From positions 2,046,001 through 2,110,000 of the forward strand of contig NZ_CP104900.1 of assembly GCF_025449215.1 (NCBI RefSeq): a DNA stretch of 64,000 nucleotides, written 5' to 3'. The notes under the pieces are model-generated. The model saw only the letters and a program-made list of their open reading frames with translations, did no database searches and was not told the origin of the DNA. A program made the translations under genes and the position numbers. Positions 39,677-50,249 of the stretch are shown in pieces. The stretch comes from Shewanella seohaensis. Lineage in GTDB: Bacteria > Pseudomonadota > Gammaproteobacteria > Enterobacterales > Shewanellaceae. Position 1 is the stretch's first letter. Each line of letters begins with the position of its first letter.

Positions 39677-39940
39677 GGCGTGTTGACGTTTCAGGGTTAT
39701 TTTTGCAGCAATGTGGCTGGCTTTTATGCAAGGCAAAGTCCGTGCAGTGTAGTTATTCTACATAAACGGACGATAACGCAGCAAAAAAGCCAGCCAAATG
39801 CTGCCCGAAGTTCGTCTGGCAAGCCCTTGCTCTTTGTCACTCGTCATTTGAGTAGAATAACTACACATCATTCCTCGTTTCGCGAGCACGAGCTTGCCAG
39901 AACGAACAAAATTTAATCTCGAAACGTCAACACGCCCTAG
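39673..39940. mobile_element. 268-bp MITE with perfect 20-bp terminal inverted repeats
   Basis: The left end CTAGGGCGTGTTGACGTTTC (39673-39692) and the right end GAAACGTCAACACGCCCTAG (39921-39940) are exact inverted repeats. The TA next to each end suggests TA target duplication, as in the IS630/Tc1-mariner group. Inside are three further inverted repeats: TGGCTGGCTTTT (39714-39725) with 39785-39796; GTGTAGTTATTCTAC (39747-39761) with 39852-39866; and GTTCGTCTGGCAAGC (39810-39824) with 39892-39907. There is no transposase gene. The short reading frame inside it is not credible. It lies between two convergent genes. Confidence 0.85.
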
Positions 39941-39990
39941 TAGAGTTTACGACTAGGTAAAAAAACGAGAATTCCCAAAAGACACCAATA

Positions 39991-40019
39991 AAAAATGCCG
40001 ACACTGAGTCGGCATTTTT
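39991..40019 (-). terminator. Terminator of the cold-shock gene
   Basis: TGCCGAC (39996-40002), loop ACTGA, GTCGGCA (40008-40014), flanked by A and T runs, so it can act in both directions. It ends the csp transcript on the minus strand. Confidence 0.88.
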
Positions 40020-40061
40020 GTCTGTAAACTTGTTGTTAATTAATCCCTTACGGGAGTTTAA

Positions 40062-40271
40062 TTACAGAACAACAACGTTCGCAGCTTGAGGACCTTTTTG
40101 ACCTTGTTCGACTTCGTAAGAAACCTTTTGGCCTTCGGCTAAAGTTTTAAAGCCTTCAGATACGATTGCGCGGAAGTGAACGAATGCGTCAGCGCCACCG
40201 TTATCAGGGGAAATAAAACCAAAACCTTTGTCTTCGTTAAACCATTTTACTATACCAGTAGTTTTAGACAT
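40062..40271 (-). CDS. Cold-shock protein, CspA family
   Basis: 69 residues starting [53 protein letters not shown]1 (KGFGFI) and RNP2-like (DAFVHF) motifs bind single-stranded RNA or DNA. GGAG lies 7-10 bases before the ATG on the minus strand; an in-frame ATG 39 bases further up is less likely. The roughly 200-500 bp AT-rich region upstream could encode the long 5' leader typical of cold-shock genes. The terminator follows directly. Which Csp paralogue it is cannot be told. Confidence 0.95.
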   Translation of the reverse strand: MSKTTGIVKWFNEDKGFGFISPDNGGADAFVHFRAIVSEGFKTLAEGQKVSYEVEQGQKGPQAANVVVL

Positions 40272-40794
40272 GAATGTCTCCAAATTTTTATCAAAAATAA
40301 TTCGCAACAATGCGGGACTTTAGCCAGAAATAGAATTATTTACATCGATGATAAGTTATGAGTGGAAAGCTTCATGACAGCAAACAAATTGCAGGATACA
40401 GCGAAGGTTTTCAAAAACATAATATTGCTTATAAATAGGTCTGACTCACAGGCCAAGACGCAGAATAACATACGCTGACTTTTTGTATAGCTTTATTTTT
40501 AATAAGGGCTTTCATATTTGAGTTTTTATGAAAAGTTATTGAAAAAATAAATATTTTTACTTTACGTATTCATGAGGATAGCAGTTTTCGGCATCCATAA
40601 GTCCTAAGTGAAAATAATTTATTAGCCAGACTCATTGTGGCAATAAAATCGCTTTTAATCTTCTCGCGGAGAATGGGTTTGTTGTCATCTTTCGTTACTT
40701 TATTAAATTGTTGTTGATTTTTGGTAGTGGTATTGTTTTCGCTCGGGATATTGTCCCATTGATGCTGATAATAACGACCAGTGGAGCGTGAATA
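40272..40794. other. Divergent intergenic region between csp and the DUF885 gene
   Basis: These 523 AT-rich bases hold no credible gene. The part next to csp is presumably its promoter and long untranslated leader. GGAG at 40783-40786 serves the TTG start of the DUF885 gene. Confidence 0.45.
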
Positions 40795-42617
40795 TTGAAA
40801 ACGGTATTAAAACGAATTGGACTTGGCACACTCGCCATCGTGCTGTTGCTCGGGGCGCTCGCCGCCCATGAATGGTTTGCGAAAAAGCCTTTTTTCTTCC
40901 GTGCGTTTTTAGATAGAAGCATGGTCAAAATGGCATTCGAAAGCCCAGAGACCTTAACCTCCTTGGGATTTTTAGAATCCGTTGGCATCACTGGTCACAA
41001 TGCCTTGCTCGACGATGATAGCCCTGCGGCCATGGATAAAACCTTTACCCAAGTCCGTGCCTTAAGGGATACCTTACTCAGCTACCAAGATACCGATCTG
41101 GATGATAATCAGCGCATTTCGAAGGACATCGCACTGTATCTGGCGGATTTTGCCTTGGCATCTGAACCCTATCGTTATCACAATTATCCAGTAAATCAGT
41201 TGTTTGGTGTGCAAAATGGTTATCCAAGCTTTATGCAGGCGCAGCACCAAGTTCACTCGGTTGAAGATGCTGAAAACTACCTATCACGCTTAATTGCGAT
41301 GAAGACTAAATTTGGCCAAACCCTAGAAGGACTGAAGCTTCGAGAGGCTAAGGGCATTATTCCGCCTAAGTTTGTGATTGAGCGGGTGCTAACCGAGATG
41401 AATGACTTCATCAACGCGCCCGTCGAAGACAATATTCTCTATAGCTCCTTTAAGACTAAGCTCGCCGACACGCAAATCAGTGCCGATGAACAGGCGCGTT
41501 TGCTCGCGCAGGCAAAAGCCAATATCGAGTCCGACGTTAAACCGGCATATCGACTCTTTATCGATTACTTCACGGCGTTACAGGCCAAAGCAGGCACGGA
41601 CGATGGTTATTGGGCCTTGCCGAATGGTGATGTGGCCTACGAGCAGTTGTTGAAGTTTTTTACCACCACAAATTACAGCGCCGATGAAATCCATGCTAAG
41701 GGATTAGCCGAGGTGAGCCGTATTCAGGACGAAATCATGACGATTTTGGCCGCGCAGGGATACGACACCAGCCAAGGATTCTCGGTGGCAATCGAAGCGC
41801 TGGCCGCCGATCCAAAGTTCTATTATGAAGATTCAGATGCAGGCCGAGCGCAGATCTTAGTGGATTACCAAAAATCCTCGATGAAGTGAATGCGGGCTTA
41901 GACAATGCCTTCCGTATTCGCCCTAAAGCGGGAATGGAAGTGGTGCGCATTCCTGAATTTAAAGAGAAAACTGCACCGGGCGCTTATTATCAGCAGCCGG
42001 CGATTGACGGTAGTCGTCCGGGACGTTTCTACGCCAACCTGTTCGACATCAAAGCGACCCCTAAATACGGCATGCGCACCTTGGCTTACCATGAGGGCAT
42101 CCCTGGGCATCACTTCCAAATCGCGGTGGCGATGGAGTTAGAAGGACAACCGCTGATCCGCAAGATGGCGCCGTTTACGGCCTATATCGAAGGTTGGGCA
42201 CTCTATTCTGAACGTTTAGCCTGGGAACTCGGTTTTCAGCAAGATCCCTTCGACAATATCGGTCGCTTACAGGCGGAGCTGTTTCGGGCCGTGCGCCTGG
42301 TTGTCGATACGGGAATTCACCATAGCCGCTGGACCCGTGAGCAAGCCATTGACTATATGAAACAAAACACTGGTATGTCCGACCGCGACGTGACTGCAGA
42401 AATCGAGCGTTATATCGTTATGCCCGGCCAAGCGACGGCCTATAAGGTGGGCATGATGAAAATTCTCGAGCTGCGGGAAAAAGCCAAACAAGCCCTAGGT
42501 GATAAATTCGATTTACGGGATTTTCACGATGTAGTGCTGAAAAATGGTGCCGTTCCCTTAGATATTCTAGAAAAATTAGTGGACCGTTATATCGCCGAAA
42601 AACGCAGCCAAGCCTAA
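40795..42617 (+). CDS. DUF885 family protein, probable zinc metallopeptidase (apparent frameshift)
   Basis: About 607 residues once joined. An N-terminal hydrophobic segment ([21 protein letters not shown]) suggests export or membrane anchoring. The DUF885 core in the C-terminal part has [24 protein letters not shown], whose HEGIPGHH contains an HExxxH/HExxH-like metal motif, followed by [18 protein letters not shown] with the Glu ligand region. The frame stops after VDYQKSSMK; six instead of five A at 41870-41874 gives [26 protein letters not shown]. The start is TTG 40795 with GGAG nine bases upstream. The family is thought to be peptidase-like; the substrate is unknown. Confidence 0.85.
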
Positions 42618-42779
42618 GCTTGCGTAAGCTAACGACCCGCAGCTGAGCCTGCGGGTATGTTATCCGGCTCTCGTATGTGAGTCCTATTCTGGCTTTCCCC
42701 ATTCGGTTTCAATACAATTCTCCCTTACACGTTGATAAATGCCTTAGACAATCATGGTTTATTGTCCGTCGAGGTATTT

Positions 42780-45700
42780 TTGAGTTTCAAGGTTTTGCAG
42801 ATGAATCGCTTGTCCCCCAAGAGCCAATCCAATTGACTCAAACGGCTATTGAGTCCTTATTCACGCCGCCGACACTGATGCGCGCCCGTGATTATGTGAT
42901 GCAGGGGAGGGTGTTAAGCGCGAAAGCCAATGCCGATTTTCGCCATATCGAAGGCACAGTCACGGGCACGGAAACCACGCCCTATCGTCAGGATATTCGT
43001 CTGGTCAGTGTCAATCATAAGCTAGTGATGAATGGCTTTTGTTCCTGCCCTGCTAGCGGTAACTGCAAGCATATGGCCGCGGTGCTCTACAGTCTGCTTA
43101 CGGATAAGACCGTTGAGGACCAACGTATTGCCCAGTGGTTACACCTGCTCGATGAAGCCGATGACCCCAATGTGAATGATGTCGAATCCCTCTACGATGA
43201 CAGGGTGCTGTATATCCTTTCAAAGGACGATAACGGGGTGTTTATCGAGCTTAGGCGTGGCAAGCTTGGCAAGAAGGGTGGTTACAACAAGGGCACTAAG
43301 ATTGCGCTCTCGGACGTGCAATATTATATGCCCGCTTGGATTGGCGCCGAGGATGTGCTGATCTTAAATCTTATCATGTCGACCAGACGCCACGGCGCAT
43401 CGCGCCTGTATCTTAAGGCGCAGCTAGGGGCGGTAGCGATTGAGAAAATGCTCGCCACCGAGCGCTGTTTCTGGGAGGAGAGCCGCCTCGCATTAACTGC
43501 AGGTGAGGCCATTACACCGCAATTTCTCTGGCAAGATATCGACAGCGAACACAAGCAAATGCGCCTCGTATTACCCGAGCGGGATAACTGGGAACTCGTG
43601 CCGACAGAGCCGCCTTACTATATCGAGCTGGATTATTTTCATATTGGCGCTATCGATACCGACATTAGCGTCGATAAGCTGCGGCTACTTAGCCAAATGC
43701 CGCCCGTGCCGAGCACTCAGGTTGAATTGGTGAGCCATCGACTGATCAAGCATTTTTCGGCGCGTACTGTGCCGCCGCCAAGTGCGATTGATTTTGTCGA
43801 GCTAAGAGATGAGTTACAGCTTCGTTTGACGCTTAAGGTCGTCCCCGCAGCCACAATGCCACCTGGCAGTACTCTGTCAGCAGCAACGGAGACTCGCATC
43901 GCCCAGCCTTATCTGGCGCTGGAGTTTGTCTACGGGGATCTCGTCTTAAGTGGCAATGCTGCCAAAGAAGCATTAACCCTAGTGACTCAAGGCGGCACTA
44001 CCTATCAAATTAACCGCGCGCTTGAAGAAGAGCTGCAAGCCGTATCAAAGTTGCAAACCCTAGGCTTTAGCCGCTTTTCCTTGGAGGGCGCTGTAAATGG
44101 GGCTTCCCTCTGGAGCTTAGGTCACTTGCCCGATGCGATTCACGAATGGCTAGCGTTTATCGATGAAGAAGTCCCAAAATTACAAACTCAAGGCATCGAG
44201 GTGCGATTTGTCCCAGAATTTAGCCTTAAGGTGGTTGATACGCCGTTAACGGTTGAGCTGGATGACAGCCAAGAGGGCTGGTTCTCCCTGTCGTTGCATG
44301 CCGATATCAATGGTCAACGCTTGCCTATGTTGCCGCTGGTGGCCACTTGGTTAAAACAACATGGTGAGCCGGCCGATGATGCCGAGTTATTGCTACCTAG
44401 CCCCTCTGGCGAATGGCTTAAAATTAAAGCCAGTGTTATCAAGCCATTAATGAGCATTATTCAAGAGTTGTTTGAGCAGCATCGCGGCCACAGTATCGCC
44501 TTACCTAAGTACCGTGCGCATTTACTCAATGAATTAGCCGAAAGTGAGATAAGCCTGCTCAATGGTGAAAGGGTGCGTCAACTCGCGACAAAGTTAGCCG
44601 AATTTTATGGTGTGGTTGCGGTCAGCGCGCCGACAGGACTGAATGCACAGCTGCGGGCTTATCAGCAGCAGGGCCTAAATTGGCTTTGTTTTTAAAGGAA
44701 TACCAACTCGGTGGCATCTTAGCCGACGACATGGGGCTTGGGAAAACCATTCAAACCTTGGCATTTCTGTTAAAGCAGCAGGAGGCTAAATTAGCAGGGC
44801 AACCAAGACTGCCGAGCCTGATTATTTGCCCAACCAGTTTAGTGGGGAACTGGGCGAAGGAGGCGGCCAAGTTTGCGCCGTCGTTAAGTTTGGCGGTGAT
44901 CCATGGCGCCCAGCGTGGGCCGCTGTTATCGCGATTAAGCGAGTTTGATGTCGTCGTCACAACTTATCCCCTTATGGTGCGGGATTACGATTATTACCAG
45001 ACTCAGCCGTTTGAGCATATCGTGCTCGATGAGGCGCAGCAGATTAAAAACGCCCAAGCCAAAGTGAGCCAGCAAATTAAGGCGTTGCAAGCGCCGTTTA
45101 GACTCTGCCTTACCGGCACCCCCTTGAGAATCATTTAGGTGAACTCAAGTCATTGATGGATTTTTGTTTACCGGGACTCTTGGGAACAACGGCCTATTTC
45201 AATAAGGCGTTTCGTTATCGGATTGAGCGTTATGGCGATGGCGAGCAAGCGAAGGTGTTGAGTCAACGTATCGCCCCCTTTGTGTTAAGGCGAACCAAGG
45301 CCGAGGTGGTGACTGAGCTGCCGCCTAAAACCGAGATCTACCAAACCCTCGAGCTTGAAAAAGATCAGCGTAATCTATACGAAAGTATTCGCCTGAGTAT
45401 GGAGAAAAAATTCGAGAATTATTTGCAAGCCAAGGCGTGGCGGGCAGCCATATCGAGTTTTTAGATGCCTTACTCAAATTGCGCCAAGCCTGCTGCGATC
45501 CGCGATTAGTCAAACTCGAACAGGCGCAAAAGGTTAAGAATAATGCCAAGCTAAACTGGCTGAGCCAAAACCTGCCGGAAATGGTGCAGGAAGGTCGCAA
45601 GATTTTAATCTTCAGCCAATTTACCAGTATGTTGCTGTTAATTGAGGAATTGCTGCAATCCCTCGACATCGACTATAGCAAACTGACGGGGCAAACACGG

Positions 45701-46044
45701 TTGCGTCAGGGGCAAATTGATAAGTTCCAAGAAGGCGATACGCCAGTATTTTTAATCAGCTTAAAGGCGGGGGCACAGGGCTTAATCTCACCGCGGCGGA
45801 TACGGTTATCCATTACGATCCTTGGTGGAATCCGGCGGCAGAAAAGCAAGCGACAGACAGGGCGCACCGGATTGGCCAAGAAAATCCAGTGTTCGTCTAC
45901 AAGCTGATTGCCGAAGGCACGGTCGAAGAGAAAATCCAAGAAATGCAGCAGCATAAGCAAGGTTTAGCAGATAGTATTCTCGAAGGAAAAGGCAAAGGCG
46001 CGTGGCAAGGCAGTGCCGATGAATTGCTCTCGCTATTCCACTAG
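42780..46044 (+). CDS. SWIM zinc-finger / SNF2-family helicase (four or five apparent frameshifts)
   Basis: About 1080-1120 residues once joined. A SWIM zinc finger ([21 protein letters not shown]) is followed by a long middle region and a SNF2 ATPase: [21 protein letters not shown] (Walker A), [11 protein letters not shown] (DEAQ), [16 protein letters not shown], and the helicase C lobe [11 protein letters not shown]...[25 protein letters not shown]...DRAHRIGQ. One base is missing at each of T run 44689-44693, C run 45119-45123, A run 45405-45410 and G run 45769-45773; the stop is at 46044. Start: TTG 42780 with GAGG upstream (or ATG 42801), requiring a further base in C run 42814-42818. Without it the frame is open from GTG 42677. 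Role probably in DNA transactions. Confidence 0.85.
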
Positions 46045-46130
46045 CTGAGTTAAGGAACGTTAACCGACTAATGGTTAACGCATACAGATCACAATAGTCA
46101 GAACGCAATAGTACAAGACAGAGGTGACCC

Positions 46131-46889
46131 ATGCAGTACCCAGTCGATACCCATACTCATACCGTGGCATCAACCCACGCCTATAGCACTATCCACGATT
46201 ATTTGGCGGTGGCGAAGCAAAAGGGGATCCGGCTGTTTGCCACTACCGACCATGGCCCGGCGATGGCGGATGCACCGCATTTTTGGCATTTTGTGAATTT
46301 ACGTGTGCTTCCGCGTATGGTTGATGGCGTGGGGATTTTACGCGGCATCGAAGCCAATATTAAAAACCGCGAAGGTGAAATCGATTACTTTGGCGATTAT
46401 CTGTCGCAGCTCGATATTGTGTTGGCAGGGTTCCATGAACCAGTATTTCCGCCCTCGGATAAGGCCGCCCATACCGAGGCGATGATTAACGCCATTAAAA
46501 GCGGCAAGGTCGATATTATTACCCATCCGGGTAATCCTGCTTATCCCATTGATATTGAAGCTGTAGTCACAGCTGCCGCCGAATATGGTGTAGCGCTTGA
46601 AATCAATAATTCCTCCTTTGAAGTCTCTCGCAAGGGCAGCGAAGCTAACTGCACCGCGATTGCCAAAGCGGCAAAAGAATTGGGGGCCACCTTAGTGATG
46701 GGCTCGGATTCCCATGTAGCTTTTAGTCTCGGCGGGTTTGATCGTGCCTTAAGTATTATTGAAGCGGTTGATTATCCAAAGGATAAGCTACTCAACCGCT
46801 CGCCGATGGCGCTGCTTAACTTTTTAACTCAGCGGGGACATAAAAGCGTTGCCGATTTAATGCCGCTGTTTAACGAGGATATCGCTTGA
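46131..46889 (+). CDS. PHP-domain phosphatase, YcdX family
   Basis: 252 residues. PHP metal ligands are visible in [51 protein letters not shown] and [11 protein letters not shown], the trinuclear-zinc pattern of YcdX-type phosphoesterases. The cellular substrate is unknown. A GAGGTG ribosome site precedes ATG 46131. The end [19 protein letters not shown] matches the family. It is followed after 16 bases by an RmlD-like reductase gene. Confidence 0.9.
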   Translation: MQYPVDTHTHTVASTHAYSTIHDYLAVAKQKGIRLFATTDHGPAMADAPHFWHFVNLRVLPRMVDGVGILRGIEANIKNREGEIDYFGDYLSQLDIVLAGFHEPVFPPSDKAAHTEAMINAIKSGKVDIITHPGNPAYPIDIEAVVTAAAEYGVALEINNSSFEVSRKGSEANCTAIAKAAKELGATLVMGSDSHVAFSLGGFDRALSIIEAVDYPKDKLLNRSPMALLNFLTQRGHKSVADLMPLFNEDIA

Positions 46890-46905
46890 GGCGCCGACGT
46901 TAAGA

Positions 46906-48006
46906 ATGCAAAAGAATATCAAGGCGATGAATGCGCCTAATGGTGAGCCAGAATCGACAGTAACAGTATTGTTAACTGGCGCAGATAGCCAACTCGCTAA
47001 GGCTCTATTACGTACGCTTTCCAAGGCAGCATATAGATTCGATGGTCGCGTCTTTCGTGTGCACGCGCTAAGCCATGCCCAGTTAGATATCGCAGATAGA
47101 CAGAGCGTTGAAGCTGCCTTTGCCCGTTTTAAACCTGAGTGGGTGATCAACTGCGCCGCCTATAATGCGGTCGATAGGGCGGAAACTGCGGCCGATGAGG
47201 CTTATCGTGTCAATAGCCTAGGGCCTGAGTTATTGGCAAGCGAATGTGCGCTCTCGGGCGCGCGTTTGGTGCATCTCTCCAGCGATTATGTCTTTAGTGG
47301 CGAGCCAGTGGAGGCTGCTGCACAGGCATTAAATCAGTGCGGGATAACCAATTGTGGCTTAACTGAAAGCGGCTTAATTGAACGCGGATTAACCGAAAAC
47401 GCCACGCCTGCGCCCTTGTCCGTCTATGGTCAGAGTAAACTCGCGGGAGAGCAAGCGGTACTGCGCATCTTGGCTGAGCGCGCGGTGGTTATTCGCACCG
47501 CATGGCTCTACGGTGTCGATGGGCATAATTTTGTGAAAACCATGCTGAGGTTGATGGCCACTGCGTCAGATGCTCAGCCACTTACAGTGATAAACGACCA
47601 AATAGGTTCGCCAACATGGGTAGATGCACTTGCGCATCTTATTTGGCTGTTGATAGCGAGTCCGTTAAACGTCGGTTGCGGATCTGGATTATTCCATTAT
47701 GCCGGGCAGGGGCAATGCAGTTGGTATGAATTTGCCCTCGAAATCCAGCGCCAAGCCTTGGCACTGAAGTTATTAGATAAAGCCGTGCCAATTAGCGCCA
47801 TAGATAGCCTAAGTTATGCGGCAAAAGCGCTTGAGAAAGGCAATAAACTGGCACCAAGACCCAGTTACAGCGGGCTAAATAGCGGTAGAGTACGCCAGTG
47901 CTTAACTGGACAAAATATTGCATTACCCCATAGCTCCGAGCTGTGGCGTGACTGGCGGTGGCAGCTTAAGGCCATGCTTGAGGATTATGCCGCGCAAGTT
48001 CATTAA
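46906..48006 (+). CDS. dTDP-4-dehydrorhamnose reductase family protein (RmlD-like)
   Basis: 366 residues, longer than typical RmlD (about 290-300). The SDR fold is seen in VTVLLTGADSQLAKALLRTL (nucleotide loop), DIADRQSVEAAFARFKPEWVINCAAYNAVDRAE, LVHLSSDYVFSG and the catalytic YGQSKLAGE, all RmlD hallmarks. It would reduce a dTDP-4-keto sugar with NAD(P)H. Extra length comes from the N-terminus, a GLTE-type tandem repeat at residues 146-165, and other inserts. No rmlA, rmlB or rmlC is nearby, so the exact sugar is uncertain; other extended SDR sugar reductases are possible. Confidence 0.78.
   Translation: MQKNIKAMNAPNGEPESTVTVLLTGADSQLAKALLRTLSKAAYRFDGRVFRVHALSHAQLDIADRQSVEAAFARFKPEWVINCAAYNAVDRAETAADEAYRVNSLGPELLASECALSGARLVHLSSDYVFSGEPVEAAAQALNQCGITNCGLTESGLIERGLTENATPAPLSVYGQSKLAGEQAVLRILAERAVVIRTAWLYGVDGHNFVKTMLRLMATASDAQPLTVINDQIGSPTWVDALAHLIWLLIASPLNVGCGSGLFHYAGQGQCSWYEFALEIQRQALALKLLDKAVPISAIDSLSYAAKALEKGNKLAPRPSYSGLNSGRVRQCLTGQNIALPHSSELWRDWRWQLKAMLEDYAAQVH
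47341..47400 (+). repeat. Four in-frame 15-bp tandem repeats in the RmlD-like gene
   Basis: Four consecutive 15-base units encode GITNC, GLTES, GLIER and GLTEN. Units 2-4 share the form GGnTTAAynGAAnnC. The array is in frame and lies in a surface loop between the SDYVFSG strand and the catalytic YGQSK helix, so it probably arose by slippage without loss of function. Confidence 0.8.
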
Positions 48007-48352
48007 GCGTTATCTCTCATAATAAATGGTTGCAGATAAAGCCCTTAGTCTTGGTCTAAGACAAGTGTTAGCTTCAAGTGGCCTCATCTTACTCCGTCGT
48101 TTTCTTTCTCATCTTTGCAGTGTTTTCAAGGCTGTGAATACGAATGCAGCCTAGACAATGACTCTTTTCAGCGTATTCAGCTTGGCTTAGACTCGACTTA
48201 TTTAGCGTTTATGCCCGTGGCGTAAGCCTTGCGCCTGAGTGAATTTGTCAGTGCCTTAGTCGATTTTGCTCGATATATGATGAATTTGTTCTTAATTATC
48301 AATTGCTGCCAGTGGCATAATGCCGAAAAGCAAATCGAATACAGGTGGCTAA
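48007..48352. other. Intergenic region upstream of cysQ
   Basis: These 346 bases contain no gene or clear terminator that I can recognise. A CATAAT-like -10 about 35 bases before the cysQ start is the only promoter hint. Confidence 0.4.
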
Positions 48353-49159
48353 GTGACAGATAATACAGCGATGGCAGCGCATTTTTCGAAGGCCGATTTA
48401 CTGCGGGTGGTGAAGATTGCCCATGCGGCAGGCGACGCCATCATGGCAATTTATGCCCAAGAGGATTTTGCCGTTACGCAAAAGCGTGATGAGAGCCCTG
48501 TGACGGCGGCCGATTTGGCGGCTCACAACGTTATTTTAGCCCAGCTTACCGAGCAATTTGCGGGCATTCCCGTGATGTCGGAAGAAGCGGCAGATATTGG
48601 CTGGGATGAACGTCAACACTGGCAGACCTATTGGCTGATTGACCCTTTGGATGGCACTAAGGAATTTATTAAGCAAAATGGTGAGTTTACCGTCAATATT
48701 GCGCTTATCCATCAAGGGGTTGCTATTGCGGGTGTGGTTTATGCGCCCGTGCTCAATACTGTCTATTTTGGCGCCAGACACTTAGGCGCTTGGCGACAGG
48801 ATGGGCAACAAGAGCGAGAGCTACAGGGCTGTAACCTGCCAAGAGAAGTGCCAATTGTTGTCGGCAGTCGTTCGCATCTAAGCCCTGATGTGGCGGAATA
48901 TTTAAAGGATTTCGGTCAACACGAGATGTTAAGCGTGGGAAGCTCGCTGAAGTTTTGTATGTTGGCAGAGGGCAAGGCCGATCTCTATCCCAGATTAGGG
49001 CCTACGAGCGAATGGGATACGGCAGCCGCGCAGGCTGTGCTGGAAAGCGCAGGCGGCAAAGTTGTGTGTTATGACTCAGGTTTACCCTTAACCTACAATC
49101 AAAAACCTGACATATTAAACCCTTATTTTATTGCCACGGCGCCAGGCTGGGCAGAATAA
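48353..49159 (+). CDS. cysQ: 3'(2'),5'-bisphosphate nucleotidase CysQ
   Basis: Hydrolyses the PAP left over from sulfate assimilation, in the inositol monophosphatase fold. 268 residues. Metal sites are VMSEEAADIGW (Glu) and WLIDPLDGTKEFIKQNGEFTVNIALI (the DPLDGTKEF signature), with GPTSEWDTAAAQAVLESAGG carrying the third Asp. The start is GTG 48353, with AGGTGGC upstream. It is followed after 62 bases by mak. Confidence 0.95.
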   Translation: MTDNTAMAAHFSKADLLRVVKIAHAAGDAIMAIYAQEDFAVTQKRDESPVTAADLAAHNVILAQLTEQFAGIPVMSEEAADIGWDERQHWQTYWLIDPLDGTKEFIKQNGEFTVNIALIHQGVAIAGVVYAPVLNTVYFGARHLGAWRQDGQQERELQGCNLPREVPIVVGSRSHLSPDVAEYLKDFGQHEMLSVGSSLKFCMLAEGKADLYPRLGPTSEWDTAAAQAVLESAGGKVVCYDSGLPLTYNQKPDILNPYFIATAPGWAE

Positions 49160-49221
49160 CGAACAATGCCAAGGGCGTCTGTACTGGCGCCTTGGTCGAA
49201 TAACAGTGGAGTAAGTCATTC

Positions 49222-50142
49222 ATGATACGCATGGGCATCGATTTAGGTGGCACAAAAATAGAACTCGTCGCCTTAAGTGAGGAAGGTAATGAACTTTTTC
49301 GTAAGCGTATCAATACCCCTCGGGATTATCAGGGCACCCTGAATGCCATCGTCGATTTAGTGAATGAGGCCGAAGCGACCTTAGGTGAAAAGGGCACGGT
49401 TGGCGTGGGGATCCCAGGAGTCATCTCTCCCTATTCAGGATTAGTCAAAAATGCCAACTCGACCTGGATCAACGGTCATCCCCTCGATGTGAATTTAGGG
49501 GAGCTGCTCGGCCGTGAAGTGCGGGTTGCTAACGATGCCAACTGTTTTGCGGTATCCGAGGCCGTCGATGGCGCTGCTGCGGGAAAATCTGTGGTGTTTG
49601 GGGTGATCATTGGCACGGGCTGCGGTGCGGGTGTAGCCATTAACGGTAAAGTCCACGCGGGTGGTAATGGCATTGGCGGTGAGTGGGGCCATAATCCGCT
49701 GCCTTGGATGACCAAGGAGGAGTTTAATACTACCCGTTGTTTCTGCGGTAATCCTGATTGTATCGAGACCTTTATTTCGGGCACTGGCTTTGTTCGCGAT
49801 TACAACGAGGCCCTAAGCCGTGCGGTGAATGCCCAAGCTGCGCCCGCTAAATCAGGCACTGAGATCATGGCCTTAGTCGATGCGGGGGATGAAATGGCCA
49901 TCGCGGCCTTTGATCGTTACATGGATAGACTCGCGCGCTCACTCGCCCATGTGATTAATATGCTCGACCCGGATGCGATTGTCCTCGGTGGTGGCATGTC
50001 TAATATTGAGGCGATTTATCCAAGATTACCTGCATTATTAACTCGTTATGTTGTGGGAAGAGAGTGTCGAACGCCTGTCGTACAGAACCTTTATGGCTGC
50101 TCTTCAGGTGTGCGCGGCGCCGCTTGGTTATGGGAAAAATAA
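49222..50142 (+). CDS. mak: ROK-family fructokinase (Mak)
   Basis: 306 residues. [13 protein letters not shown] is the phosphate-1 motif. [79 protein letters not shown] and [19 protein letters not shown] (ROK zinc-binding Cys) match E. coli Mak (YajF) almost word for word, rather than NagK or NanK. It phosphorylates fructose and perhaps other hexoses at C6 with ATP. A terminator hairpin follows. Confidence 0.88.
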   Translation: MIRMGIDLGGTKIELVALSEEGNELFRKRINTPRDYQGTLNAIVDLVNEAEATLGEKGTVGVGIPGVISPYSGLVKNANSTWINGHPLDVNLGELLGREVRVANDANCFAVSEAVDGAAAGKSVVFGVIIGTGCGAGVAINGKVHAGGNGIGGEWGHNPLPWMTKEEFNTTRCFCGNPDCIETFISGTGFVRDYNEALSRAVNAQAAPAKSGTEIMALVDAGDEMAIAAFDRYMDRLARSLAHVINMLDPDAIVLGGGMSNIEAIYPRLPALLTRYVVGRECRTPVVQNLYGCSSGVRGAAWLWEK

Positions 50143-50171
50143 CCCAGTAACGTTAGGTTTTCCCTCGTGAC

Positions 50172-50204
50172 AACGCATCGCCTTGGCGATGCGTTTTGCT
50201 TTCT
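50172..50204 (+). terminator. Terminator after mak
   Basis: AACGCATCGCC (50172-50182), loop TT, GGCGATGCGTT (50185-50195), then TTGCTTTCTTTT. Confidence 0.88.
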
Positions 50205-50249
50205 TTTGATGTTATGATTGCGCTCCTTTGAATAATTGGGCACTAACGC

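Noticed and set aside
39680..39916. 78-codon frame inside the MITE
   Set aside because: It lies wholly between inverted repeats, has no start context, and does not resemble a transposase.
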